Below are positions 9,233-17,190 of a stretch of DNA of 64,000 bases, one piece after another. The notes under the pieces are model-generated. The model did no database searches, was not told where the DNA came from, and worked only from the letters and a program-made list of their open reading frames with translations. The position numbers and the translations under genes were made by a program. The stretch's first letter is position 1; every line of letters begins with the position of its first letter. The stretch is from Engelhardtia mirabilis (lineage in GTDB: Bacteria > Planctomycetota > UBA1135 > GCA-002686595): contig NZ_CP036287.1 in NCBI RefSeq assembly GCF_007748095.1, forward strand, positions 2,356,001 through 2,420,000, given 5' to 3'.

Positions 9233-10497
9233 GGATCCTCGCCGTGGTCCACGACTACCTCCCGGCCCACATCGGCGGGACGGAGATCCACGCCCACCAG
9301 ATGGCCTGCCACATGTTGGCCGCCGGCCACGAGGTGGCGGTGGCCTTCACCGAGCGCGATCTGAGCGCGCCCGAGGGCCAGGTGCGCCGCGGCGAGCTGG
9401 ACGGCGTTCCAACCTTCGAAGTCGTGCACCAGCGCGAGTACGGCGACGTGCGCGAGACGTTCCGTCCGCCGGTCACGCCCAGCGTCTTCGCGCAGCTGCT
9501 GGCCGAGTTGAAACCGGAGCTGGTCCACTTCCAGCACTTCGCCCACTGGGGTGCCGAATGCGTGGGCCTCGCCCGGCGCTCCGGCGCGGCGGTGGTGGTG
9601 ACCCTGCACGATTACCACCTGATCTGCGACGCGGCCACCCTGATGCGGCCCGACGGGTCGCTCTGCACCACGGCGTCCAGCGGCGACTGCAGCGCGTGCC
9701 TCGAGCGCTACCCCCACGCGGCCGTGGGTGAGCGGCCGGAGCTGGCGAGTTTCCGCTGGGCCGAGGTGGCCCGCGACCGCATCGAGACCCACCGCTGGTT
9801 CCTGCGCGAGGCCGACCGGGTCATCTGCCCGTCGCACTTCCTGGCCGCACGCATGGTCGAGGCGCGCATCCTGCGCGAGGACCAGGTGGAGGTCATGCAA
9901 GCGGGCTATCCGGGCACCTACCACCCCCTGCGCCCGGCGCGGCGCGGCGCGGCGCTGCGCGTCGGCTACATCGGCGGGATCTACCCGTCGAAGGGCGTGC
10001 ACGTCCTGGTCAACGCCATGCGTCATCTGCCCGCCGGTGTGGCCGAGCTGAACGTGCACGGGATCCTCGAGTGGTTCCCCGACTACGTCGAGCGCCTGCG
10101 CGCCGCGGCCGAGGGCTTGCCGGTGACCTTCCACGGACGCTTCGAGCCGGCGGAGGTCGATCGGGTAATGCAGTCGGTCGACGTGCTCGTGGTGCCCAGC
10201 GTCTGGTACGAGAACATGCCGCTGACGATCCAGGAGGCCTTCCGCAACGGGGTGCCCGTGGTCGTCACGGGCTTCGGCGGCATGGCTGAAGCCGTGCGCG
10301 ACGGCGTCGACGGCCTGCACTTCCCGCGCGGCGACGCCGAGGCCCTGGCCGGGGTTCTCACGCGACTAGCGGGCGACCGCGAGCTGCTCGAGCGCCTGTC
10401 CGCCGGCCGCCCGCCCGTGGCCACCGTGGAGCAGGTGGGCGAGCAGCTCGAAGCCATCTATCGCGCCAGCGTCGACCGTCGTCTCCGCGAAGCCTGA
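9229..10497 (+). CDS. Glycosyltransferase family 4, Cys-rich insert (third of three)
   Basis: About 422 aa from GTG 9229, overlapping the previous stop. It begins VRILAVVHDYLPAHIGGTE and carries the third copy of the cysteine cluster (LICDAATL, then SLCTTASSGDCSACLERY). The C-terminal half shows VGYIGGIYPSKGVHVLVNAM and VPSVWYENMPLTIQEAFRNG. It is closest in sequence to the first GT4 of the set, which points to duplication. It is the last gene of the glycosylation run; a gap of 204 bases follows. Confidence 0.87.
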   Translation: MRILAVVHDYLPAHIGGTEIHAHQMACHMLAAGHEVAVAFTERDLSAPEGQVRRGELDGVPTFEVVHQREYGDVRETFRPPVTPSVFAQLLAELKPELVHFQHFAHWGAECVGLARRSGAAVVVTLHDYHLICDAATLMRPDGSLCTTASSGDCSACLERYPHAAVGERPELASFRWAEVARDRIETHRWFLREADRVICPSHFLAARMVEARILREDQVEVMQAGYPGTYHPLRPARRGAALRVGYIGGIYPSKGVHVLVNAMRHLPAGVAELNVHGILEWFPDYVERLRAAAEGLPVTFHGRFEPAEVDRVMQSVDVLVVPSVWYENMPLTIQEAFRNGVPVVVTGFGGMAEAVRDGVDGLHFPRGDAEALAGVLTRLAGDRELLERLSAGRPPVATVEQVGEQLEAIYRASVDRRLREA

Positions 10498-10536
10498 GGC
10501 TCCCCTTCGGCGGGCTGGGGACCGGCCGGGATGGCC

Positions 10537-10542
10537 TACAAT
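10537..10542 (+). promoter_or_regulatory. TACAAT -10-like hexamer
   Basis: TACAAT matches the bacterial -10 consensus at five of six positions, which is notable in this GC-rich DNA, and it lies in the gap after the glycosylation operon. An ATG follows six bases after it. No -35 element is evident. It may drive the HEAT lipoprotein gene. Confidence 0.3.
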
Positions 10543-10701
10543 CCCGCGATGGCAATCCTGGCAGGCGTCCTGGGTCGGAAACTCGCCGGCACCTCCCGGG
10601 CCGCGGGCGGCGATGCGCCACGCGCGCGGATCGCGGCGGATTCGAGCCCATGCCGCGTCATGCCCGGGACGACCCGGACGCCCGCGCACGACCGCGATCG
10701 A

Positions 10702-11613
10702 GTGAAGCGCGGCACTTCGCGCTCGCGGTTGGGACCGGCGGGTCTGCTCCTGGCCCTGGCCGCCGGCTGCAGCACGCCCGAGGGTCCCAAGCGAGTCTCA
10801 TTCGACCAGCTCCCCCCCGAGTACCGCGCCGCCCTCGCGGCCTACGACGAGGGCGGGGAGACTTGGAGCGCGACGCGGGAGCAGGCCCTGGCGAACCCTG
10901 ACTTGGCCCGGTTCCTGGTCGACAACCTCTCGGTCAAGATGGTGCGCTCCTTCGAGACGGCGAAGATGGGCTCGCCGGAAGCGCGCAACTTTCCCTTCCA
11001 GCGGGCCCAGTCGGAGCTGGTGCTGATGGCCCAGTACTCCCTGCCGTTGATGACCGGCATGGTCGCCACGGACGACGAGATCCTGGCGCACCTGGGGGCG
11101 GAGACCTGCGCTCGGATCGGGGTGTCGGCCCTGGAGCCCGCGATCGAGCTGCTCGGCCACGAGCGTTCCCAGGTGCGCCGGCGCGCCGCCGACCTCCTGG
11201 GTCGCCTGCCGAGCGCTGGCGAAGGCGAGCTGGAGCTGATCGCGGCCCTGGCACGCACCGCGAGCGACGATCCCGATTGGGTCGTGCGGGCCCAGGCGGT
11301 ACGCGCACTCACCGCGCGCGCCGGACACCAGTTGCGAATCGGCGCCCTGCGCGAGGCCCTCGAACGGGCAACGCGCGATCGAGATCCGGCCGTGGCGGGG
11401 GAGGGTGCACGAGGCCTGGGACACCTCGGTGACCTGGAGGCGATCCCGACCCTGCTGAGTACACTCGAGCGCGCGTATGAGGACGGCGAGATGACCCTCT
11501 GGAACGACACCCAGGACGCGCTGGTCGCCCTGGCCGGCGGCCCCAAGCGCGATCTGGCGGGTTGGCGCCAGTGGTCGAAGGACCAACGCCGCCAGGACCG
11601 CAACCGACGCTGA
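10702..11613 (+). CDS. HEAT-repeat lipoprotein
   Basis: About 303 aa from GTG 10702. This start gives a short basic n-region and a hydrophobic core ending in LALAAGC, a good lipobox, so the mature protein would be lipid-anchored at Cys 22-23. In-frame ATGs at 10531, 10549 and 10660 would bury the signal peptide 14-57 residues inside and were not preferred. From about residue 135 onward helical repeats of HEAT type are visible (SALEPAIELLGHERSQVRRRAADLLGRL, written here only by its key pattern of paired helices with R-R-A-A-D-L-L). These are typical of protein-binding scaffolds. No enzyme motif was seen. It is separated by 42 bases from the next gene. Confidence 0.75.
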   Translation: MKRGTSRSRLGPAGLLLALAAGCSTPEGPKRVSFDQLPPEYRAALAAYDEGGETWSATREQALANPDLARFLVDNLSVKMVRSFETAKMGSPEARNFPFQRAQSELVLMAQYSLPLMTGMVATDDEILAHLGAETCARIGVSALEPAIELLGHERSQVRRRAADLLGRLPSAGEGELELIAALARTASDDPDWVVRAQAVRALTARAGHQLRIGALREALERATRDRDPAVAGEGARGLGHLGDLEAIPTLLSTLERAYEDGEMTLWNDTQDALVALAGGPKRDLAGWRQWSKDQRRQDRNRR

Positions 11614-11655
11614 CGAACCCGCGGACCGATCCGCACGCGACCTCCCCGACAGGCC

Positions 11656-12369
11656 ATGAGCCAATCCACCTGGAAGTACTCCCGCCGCCATCCCTCCTGC
11701 GTCGACTGCGAGCGGGAATTCGCCGATGGCGAGGCCCACTACTCGGTCCTGCGGGTCGACGACACGGCGGCGCTCCTGCGGGACGACGTCTGCAAGGCCT
11801 GCTGGAACGAGGAGCGCGAGGGCAGCGGAGACCTGTGGTGGAGGACACGGCGCCAGATCGAGCGCCGTGGTGGCCTGCAAGTCGACATGGAAGCTCTGGA
11901 GCACGTGTTCCACCAGTTGGCGGAGCGCGACGAGCCGCGCCTGCGCGAGCTGCGCTACGTCCTGTGCCTGCTGCTGATGCGTAAGCGACGCCTGCTCCTG
12001 GGTCGCGCGACCCGGCGCAAGGGCGGCGAGTACATGCTCGTCCGCCGGCCCCGCCGCAAGGAGGAGATCGAGGTCGAGGTCTTCGACCTGGGCACCGAGC
12101 GGCTGGACGAGGTGCGCGCCATGCTCCAGAGCCTCTTCGAGGGGGAGGGGCTGACCGAGGAGAGCCAGCTGACCGGCGAGGGCGAGCCTTCGGCCGACGG
12201 CAGTGTTGGAGCCAGCGACGGCGACAACAGCGACGACAGCGACGAGGCCGACGAGGCCGACGAGGCCGACGAGGCCGACGAGGCCGACGAGGTGGTTGCT
12301 GTTGCATCCGAGCCCGCGGATGCCGGCGACGGCTCCGAGGGGCGTCAGGACCTTCCGACGGGCAACTGA
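11656..12369 (+). CDS. Hypothetical protein with N-terminal Cys pairs and acidic repeat tail
   Basis: 237 aa, not recognised. The N-terminus has CVDCEREF and later CKACW, two CxxC pairs about 35 residues apart that could form a zinc ribbon. The middle (about 80-150) is rich in Arg and Lys and probably helical. The last 60 residues are acidic and low-complexity, with DEA repeated because of a 9-bp tandem repeat at 12241-12292. The ATG at 11656 is well placed after the HEAT lipoprotein gene. Its position just before the cell-wall cluster does not by itself imply a role there. Confidence 0.6.
   Translation: MSQSTWKYSRRHPSCVDCEREFADGEAHYSVLRVDDTAALLRDDVCKACWNEEREGSGDLWWRTRRQIERRGGLQVDMEALEHVFHQLAERDEPRLRELRYVLCLLLMRKRRLLLGRATRRKGGEYMLVRRPRRKEEIEVEVFDLGTERLDEVRAMLQSLFEGEGLTEESQLTGEGEPSADGSVGASDGDNSDDSDEADEADEADEADEADEVVAVASEPADAGDGSEGRQDLPTGN
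12241..12292 (+). repeat. 9-bp tandem repeat encoding Asp-Glu-Ala
   Basis: Five perfect copies of GACGAGGCC run from 12241 to 12285, followed by a sixth partial copy to 12292. The unit is a multiple of three, so copy-number change alters tail length without breaking the frame. Confidence 0.95.
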
Positions 12370-12428
12370 CCCGGGCGCCGCGGAACCGGTCGGCCGGTCG
12401 CGGCGGCCGCGCCGGCAGCCGGGCCGTT

Positions 12429-12442
12429 CCACTTTCTGCCAC
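12429..12442 (-). promoter_or_regulatory. Putative MraZ half-site pair, distal
   Basis: On the minus strand GTGG occurs twice with starts exactly 10 bases apart, and the inner copy reads AAAGTGGA. MraZ is known to bind direct GTGGG- or AAAGTG-type repeats on helical spacing in front of its own operon. Spacing and sequence fit, but the orientation is opposite to the main array. Confidence 0.4.
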
Positions 12443-12514
12443 CGCGCCGCGCGGGGACTGGTCGCGGCCTGGCCGCGAACGGCTCGTTCGGGCGCCTGGG
12501 CCTGGTCGAGTGCT

Positions 12515-12528
12515 CCACTTTGCCCCAC
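12515..12528 (-). promoter_or_regulatory. Putative MraZ half-site pair, middle
   Basis: Minus-strand GTGGGGCAAAGTGGA places GTGG twice at a 10-base interval, matching the distal pair at 12429-12442 including the AAAGTGGA core. It probably belongs to the same operator system. Confidence 0.4.
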
Positions 12529-12663
12529 CGCCTTGACGGGGTCGTGGGGGCCCCTCGCCGGCGCCCGGAGTGGCGCCAGCCGAAACCCCACCCCGGCCAG
12601 GTCCCCGGAATGGCCCTCGAATGCGGGATCTATTCCAGGACGAGGGGATTCCTACCACACGAG

Positions 12664-12717
12664 TTGGCGCTCGGTGGCATGATGTGCCGATAGGTGGTGG
12701 AGGGTGGAGCGAAGTGC
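12664..12717 (+). promoter_or_regulatory. Phased GTGG array, putative MraZ operator
   Basis: Starting at 12664 the tetramers TTGG, GTGG, GTGC, GTGG, GTGG and GTGC occur at exactly 10-base intervals (12664, 12674, 12684, 12694, 12704, 12714). That is one per helical turn on one face of the DNA. The known MraZ operators of other bacteria are GTGGG-type direct repeats of the same period. The array ends 178 bases before the mraZ start. Confidence 0.65.
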
Positions 12718-12894
12718 TCAGCGCGTCTGGGCAGCCCCCGAGTGGGGCTCGCGACGATCGTTCCTGACCCGCCCGGCCGTGGGCGCCCCGACGGGGTGCC
12801 TGGACGTCGACGAGATCGACGGACGGTCCCGCGGGCCTGAACGCCGCCGCCCCCCCGACCCGGTCGGGATTCGCGCGCTGAAAGCCATTCGGTC

Positions 12895-13392
12895 GTGTAC
12901 GGAAAGTCCACTCACAGTCTCGACGCCAAGGGTCGCGTCTTCGTTCCCAAGCGCCTGCAGTCTCACCTGCCGGTCGGGGACGACGGCCAACGTCTTGGAA
13001 TGTTGTCTCGCGGCTTCGACGGCTGCCTGGCTCTGATGAGCCCGGAAGAGTTCGAGCGCGAGATCGCCCGTTTGGAGACCGGCCTCTTCGCCGGGCCCGA
13101 GGGCCGTCGTTTCCAGCGCATCTTCTTCTCGTCGACCTTCCCGGTCACCCTCGACAAGTCGGGCCGCCTGCAGATCCCCAAGGAGCTGCGGTCACTGGCA
13201 AAGCTGCCCGAAGAGTCGAGCGTCGAGCTGATCGGCATGCGCGGTCGGATCGAGATCTGGGGCGCCGACCACTGGCGAGACGAGGTCGAGTCGCACAGCG
13301 ACGACTTCGATTCCATGGCCCCGCAGGTCTCCGATCCGTGGTCGTCCCAGAGCGGGACGGCTGGCGGCGGCGCGGGAGAGGGGGCGAGGTGA
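12895..13392 (+). CDS. mraZ: Transcriptional regulator MraZ
   Basis: 165 aa, close to the usual 140-150 plus a polar tail. The two SpoVT/AbrB-like DNA-binding halves are visible: THSLDAKGRVFVPKRL near the N-terminus and FPVTLDKSGRLQIPKEL near residue 85. MraZ forms a ring and represses or tunes the cell-division and cell-wall operon that it heads. The GTG at 12895 puts DAKGR at the expected distance from the start. It is first in the cluster and overlaps rsmH (GTGA). A repeat array upstream fits autoregulation. Confidence 0.95.
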   Translation: MYGKSTHSLDAKGRVFVPKRLQSHLPVGDDGQRLGMLSRGFDGCLALMSPEEFEREIARLETGLFAGPEGRRFQRIFFSSTFPVTLDKSGRLQIPKELRSLAKLPEESSVELIGMRGRIEIWGADHWRDEVESHSDDFDSMAPQVSDPWSSQSGTAGGGAGEGAR

Positions 13393-14327
13393 TCGCCGTG
13401 GCGGAAAGGCAACCCGTCCACAGCCCCGTCCTCGTGGCTCCGATCCTCGCGGCCTGCGAGCGGGTGCTCGGCACCGATCCCCGGGGTTGGTTCGCCGACG
13501 CCACGGTGGGGGCGGGCGGGCACTTGACCGCCGCCCTCGAGCGCTTCGAGGGTCTCTGCGGTGTCGGCTTCGACTGGGACCCCGACTCCCTGGCGGAGGC
13601 CCGCGCGAACCTCGAGCCCTTCGGCGATCGAGTGCGCCTGGCGCGGTCGGCCTTCGCCGAGCTCGAGTCCGGCCTGGCGGCGACCGAGGTCGAGCGCCCC
13701 TTGGCGGTCCTGGCCGACCTGGGCGTGTGCTCCCTGCACTTCGACCGCCCCGAACGGGGCTTCTCGGCCCTCAAGGACGGTCCCCTGGACATGCGGATGT
13801 CGCCCGACGTGGAGCTGACCGCGGCCGAGATCGTCAACTCCTGGTCCGAGGAGCGTCTGGCCGACCTGTTCTTCATCGAAGGTGGCGAGCGCCGCTCGAG
13901 GCGCGCCGCCGCGGCGGTGGTGGAGGCGCGCCGGCGTGTACCCTTCCAGCGCACCATGGCCCTGGCCGAGACGGTCGAACGCGCCCTCGGCCCCGGCGGC
14001 AAGGTCCACGCGGCGACTCGCGTGTTCCAGGCCCTGCGCCGCGCGGTGAACGACGAGGGCGGGCAACTGGAGCACGGCCTGGCGGCCGCCGAGCGCGCCC
14101 TGGCCCCCGGGGGGCTGTTGGCGATCATCAGCTTCCACTCCGGCGAGGACGGCGTCGTGAAGCGCTTCCTCGCCGCAGCCGCCAAGGCCGGCCGCTTCGA
14201 GTCGGACGGGAACAAGCCCGTTGGGCCCGAGCGTTCGGAAGCTCTGGCGAATCCGCGTTCGCGCTCCGCGCGCCTGCGTACGGCCCGCCGCACCGACGTC
14301 CCCGCCCCCGCGGAGGAACGCCCGTGA
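13389..14327 (+). CDS. rsmH: 16S rRNA (cytosine(1402)-N(4))-methyltransferase RsmH
   Basis: About 312 aa, a normal length. It methylates N4 of C1402 in 16S rRNA using S-adenosylmethionine. The family blocks are present: HSPVL at the start, DATVGAGGHL (SAM loop), ADLGVCSLHFDRPERGFS, GPLDMRM, QALRRAVNDE and AIISFHSGEDGVVKRF. GTG 13389 overlaps the mraZ stop and has a purine-rich GGGAGAGGGGG upstream, so it was chosen over GTG 13338 inside mraZ. Second gene of the dcw order, as usual. Confidence 0.95.
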   Translation: MIAVAERQPVHSPVLVAPILAACERVLGTDPRGWFADATVGAGGHLTAALERFEGLCGVGFDWDPDSLAEARANLEPFGDRVRLARSAFAELESGLAATEVERPLAVLADLGVCSLHFDRPERGFSALKDGPLDMRMSPDVELTAAEIVNSWSEERLADLFFIEGGERRSRRAAAAVVEARRRVPFQRTMALAETVERALGPGGKVHAATRVFQALRRAVNDEGGQLEHGLAAAERALAPGGLLAIISFHSGEDGVVKRFLAAAAKAGRFESDGNKPVGPERSEALANPRSRSARLRTARRTDVPAPAEERP

Positions 14328-14569
14328 CCCGCGGCGTGCCCCTCTACCTGCTCGGAGTGTCCTGCGTCGCCTTGGGGCTCGCCGTGGCCTGGATCCAGTC
14401 CGAGAACCACGCCGTGGCCGACGAGCTGCAGCGCACCGAGCGCGCCAACCTCGACCTCGAGGTGCGGATCGAGGCCCTGGACAACGACTGCGTGATGGAA
14501 GTTCACCGGGTCCTGGCGGGCGAGCCCGCCGTCCTCGAGCCCGGCATCGACGGCGAGGTGATCCAGTGA
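14324..14569 (+). CDS. FtsL-like small bitopic membrane protein
   Basis: 81 aa, from GTG 14324 overlapping the rsmH stop, to a TGA overlapping the ftsI start. A single membrane helix (LYLLGVSCVALGLAVAWI) is followed by a predicted coiled coil rich in Glu, Leu and Arg (ADELQRTERANLDLEVRI). Size, topology and position between rsmH and ftsI match FtsL, which joins FtsQ/DivIB and FtsB/DivIC in the divisome. FtsL is poorly conserved in sequence, so the call rests on topology and context. No FtsQ gene is in this cluster. Confidence 0.75.
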   Translation: MTRGVPLYLLGVSCVALGLAVAWIQSENHAVADELQRTERANLDLEVRIEALDNDCVMEVHRVLAGEPAVLEPGIDGEVIQ

Positions 14570-17190
14570 GCCCCGCCCTGCTGGATCGTCGTCAACGCAA
14601 CGTCACCGGCGCCGGCTTGTTCCTGCTGCTCAGCCTGGCCCTGGTGGGCGTGGGCGCGCGCATGGGCACCCTGGCCCAGACGGTTCCGACACCCGCCAAG
14701 CGGCTGACCCACGATCGCGGCGAGTTCAAGCAGCCGCCCTTCTTCACCCTGCTCGATCGAGACGGGCGCGCCCTGGCTCGATCCCTGCCGACCTACGCCG
14801 TCGAAGCGTCGCTCTACAACCTGTGGCTCGGCCACACGCCGGAGCGGATCATCGACGGCCTGGCCGAGGCCCTCGACCTGGACGACGCGGGCCGCGACGA
14901 GCTGCGCGACACCATGCTCGACCTGGACCAGGCGGGGGAGCGGCGTGTCACGCGCTGGCCCTTGACCCAGGTCGAGGCCCTGGCCCTGTCCGAGTGGATC
15001 GGCGCCGGGGGCCCCGGCGACTCCGGACGGCCCGTGCCCGGTTTCCGACTCGAGCGGTACGCGCCCGATCCTGACGTGGCCGACGCGGTCGCGCTCCTGG
15101 CCGATGTGTCCGGCCCCTTCTTCGAGCTCGTCTGGCGGCCCCAGGTGGTGCTGTCGGAGGAGACTCGCGAGCGCGTCTGCTCCGAGCTCGATGGCATGCG
15201 CGGAGCGGCGGCCCGTTGGGTGCGCGTGCTCGGGCAGGGCCTGGCGCCCTTCTTCGAAGCGGCGCGCGAGAGGGAGCTGGCCCTGATGCGCGCCAAGGGT
15301 GAGGCCGACGCACCCCGCTACCACGTGCTCGCGGCGGACATCGCCCCCAGCCGTGGTCTGGCCGCCGAGCTGCGCTCCATGCTGGTCGGCGACGCCAACG
15401 CTCCCGATCCCGACGAGTGGATCTTCGTCGGGCCCCTGCACGAGTGGGTCTTCGACGGCCTGATGCCCCGCCGCCACGCGGAGCTGGCCGCCCTGCTGCC
15501 CGTCGAGCACCTCGAGACGGTGCGCGCGTTGATCGAGTCCGAGGACATCTCGGCCTACCAGCTCTGGCTCCAACCCACCGCGGAGCGCGTCTATCCGTTG
15601 GGGGAGTCCGGCGTCGTCGGCTCCTGGGAGTGGTTGCCGCCGCTCGATCCCGAGCCCACCGTCGACGGGCGCGATCCCGATCCGGTGCTGCGTCCTTCCC
15701 GCGGCCTGGAGCACCTCGGCTTCACGGTGTTGCGCGCGATCGAGCAGAGCGAGGGCCCCGAGATCCCCCTGGTGGAGGACGGCCTGACCCTGCGCTTGGA
15801 TCACCTCGTGGCTGGGGAAGGCGACGAGCTTCAGCGGCTCCTCTTGCGCCCGCGCCGACCGGGCACGCCGCGCGACTACTACCTCGACCGCCGCGACGGC
15901 ATCCATCCCGCCGAGCTCGAGACCACACTCGACCTGGACCTGCAGGCCTACCTCGGCCAACGCCTCCAGCGCGTGGTCGAGGGGCAGGACGCGGCCCTGG
16001 TCATGGCCGTGGCGATCGAGTTGGAGTCGCGCGAGGTCCTGGCCATGGACTGGCGCTCGAAGTACGGCTCGATCACCTTCCCGCCGCTGCAGCACGGCTT
16101 CACGCCCGGCTCGACCTTCAAGCTGGTGACGATGGCCCTGGCGCTGCAACAGGGAGTCGTCACGCCGAATGAGTTGATCAACGTCGGCGAGGGGCAGTTC
16201 CAGGTGAGCCCGCCCGAGGGGCGTCGGGGCAGGGCCCGCATCATCCGCGAGGCCGAGGGCTTCGCGCGCGGCGTGATCACGGCCGCCATGTGCGTGGCGC
16301 GCTCGTCCAACGCCGGCATGGTGCAGATCGGCCTGCGCGTCCCGGTCGCCGTGTGGAAGCGCGCCACCGCGGACCTCGGCTACGGCACCGCGGCATGTCC
16401 CGAGCTGCTCGCTTCGGGCCTGCTCAACGTCGACGGGCAGATCGGCGAGAGCGACACCCGCGGGGGCGACCCCTGGGAGCGCCGCCGCAGCCACGCCTCG
16501 GTCTCCTTCGGCGATTCGATCACGACCACACTGCTGCAGCACGCCGCGGCCATCTCGGCCCTGCTCGACGACGGCGCCTGGCGTCCACTGCGTTTCGCCC
16601 GCGGGCTCGAGGTCGATGACGGCTACCACGAGCTCGTCGACGCCCGCAGCTGCCAGGTCGTGCGCCCCGAGATCCCGGGTCAACTGCGCGCGATGATGGC
16701 CATGGGCGCCACGATCGGAACCGGCAAGGACCTCGTGCGTCCGGCCGGCTTGACCCTCTACAGCAAGACGGGCACGACGGAGAAGCTGGCCTTCGACGTC
16801 TGCGAGCACAAATACCGCAGCGAGTACTCCCACGCCCTCGAAACGGGCGCGGACTGGGACGACGCCGCGGTGCGCAGCCGACTGCGCGGGGACTTCTCCC
16901 CGCGCCGGGCGTGCTACGTGCCTTCGATCGTCGTCATGGCCGCGCACCCGGAGACGGGGCGCGAGGTGCTGGTCATGCTGGTCGTGGACGACCCGCACGG
17001 CGACGAGAAGTTCGGCTCGAAGGTCGCGGGTCCCGCCGCGGTCGACGTTCTCTGCCGCGCGCTCGGACTGCGCGCGCCCTCCGAGCCGGTCGCGCAGGCG
17101 CAGGAGCAGCCGGTCCTCGATCTGGCCCCCGGCGCCGACTTGCCCTGGGCCCCCGCCGCCTCGGCCGCAGCGGAGGTTTCGCCGTGGTGA
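14566..17190 (+). CDS. ftsI: Penicillin-binding protein, FtsI/PBP2-type transpeptidase
   Basis: 874 aa from GTG 14566. It is a class B transpeptidase that cross-links septal peptidoglycan outside the membrane. One N-terminal membrane helix (VTGAGLFLLLSLALVGVG) precedes a very long non-catalytic part. The catalytic motifs are S516-x-x-K519 (GSTFKLV), S580-S-N582 and K734-T-G-T. Usual FtsI is about 580-650 aa with SxxK near 300, so here about 200 extra residues lie before the transpeptidase domain. No PASTA domain follows. It is flanked by ftsL-like and murE, as in the standard order, and has short overlaps on both sides. Confidence 0.9.
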   Translation: MSPALLDRRQRNVTGAGLFLLLSLALVGVGARMGTLAQTVPTPAKRLTHDRGEFKQPPFFTLLDRDGRALARSLPTYAVEASLYNLWLGHTPERIIDGLAEALDLDDAGRDELRDTMLDLDQAGERRVTRWPLTQVEALALSEWIGAGGPGDSGRPVPGFRLERYAPDPDVADAVALLADVSGPFFELVWRPQVVLSEETRERVCSELDGMRGAAARWVRVLGQGLAPFFEAARERELALMRAKGEADAPRYHVLAADIAPSRGLAAELRSMLVGDANAPDPDEWIFVGPLHEWVFDGLMPRRHAELAALLPVEHLETVRALIESEDISAYQLWLQPTAERVYPLGESGVVGSWEWLPPLDPEPTVDGRDPDPVLRPSRGLEHLGFTVLRAIEQSEGPEIPLVEDGLTLRLDHLVAGEGDELQRLLLRPRRPGTPRDYYLDRRDGIHPAELETTLDLDLQAYLGQRLQRVVEGQDAALVMAVAIELESREVLAMDWRSKYGSITFPPLQHGFTPGSTFKLVTMALALQQGVVTPNELINVGEGQFQVSPPEGRRGRARIIREAEGFARGVITAAMCVARSSNAGMVQIGLRVPVAVWKRATADLGYGTAACPELLASGLLNVDGQIGESDTRGGDPWERRRSHASVSFGDSITTTLLQHAAAISALLDDGAWRPLRFARGLEVDDGYHELVDARSCQVVRPEIPGQLRAMMAMGATIGTGKDLVRPAGLTLYSKTGTTEKLAFDVCEHKYRSEYSHALETGADWDDAAVRSRLRGDFSPRRACYVPSIVVMAAHPETGREVLVMLVVDDPHGDEKFGSKVAGPAAVDVLCRALGLRAPSEPVAQAQEQPVLDLAPGADLPWAPAASAAAEVSPW

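Larger units (their letters stand above)
12370..12894 (+). other. 525-base gap upstream of mraZ, no gene seen
   Basis: No convincing reading frame was found on either strand. The stretch holds a phased GTGG array at 12664-12717 and two more GTGG pairs in the opposite orientation at 12429-12442 and 12515-12528. It is therefore read as the control region of the cell-wall operon. A clear -35/-10 pair could not be picked out. Confidence 0.7.

Noticed and set aside
12203..12682. Plus-strand open frame overlapping the end of the acidic-tail gene and the mraZ control region
   Set aside because: It starts inside the 9-bp repeat gene in another frame, is Pro-, Arg- and Thr-rich without motifs, and runs through the GTGG array.
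14503..16998. Minus-strand frame of about 830 codons opposite ftsI
   Set aside because: The plus strand has all three transpeptidase motifs; the antisense frame is a shadow.
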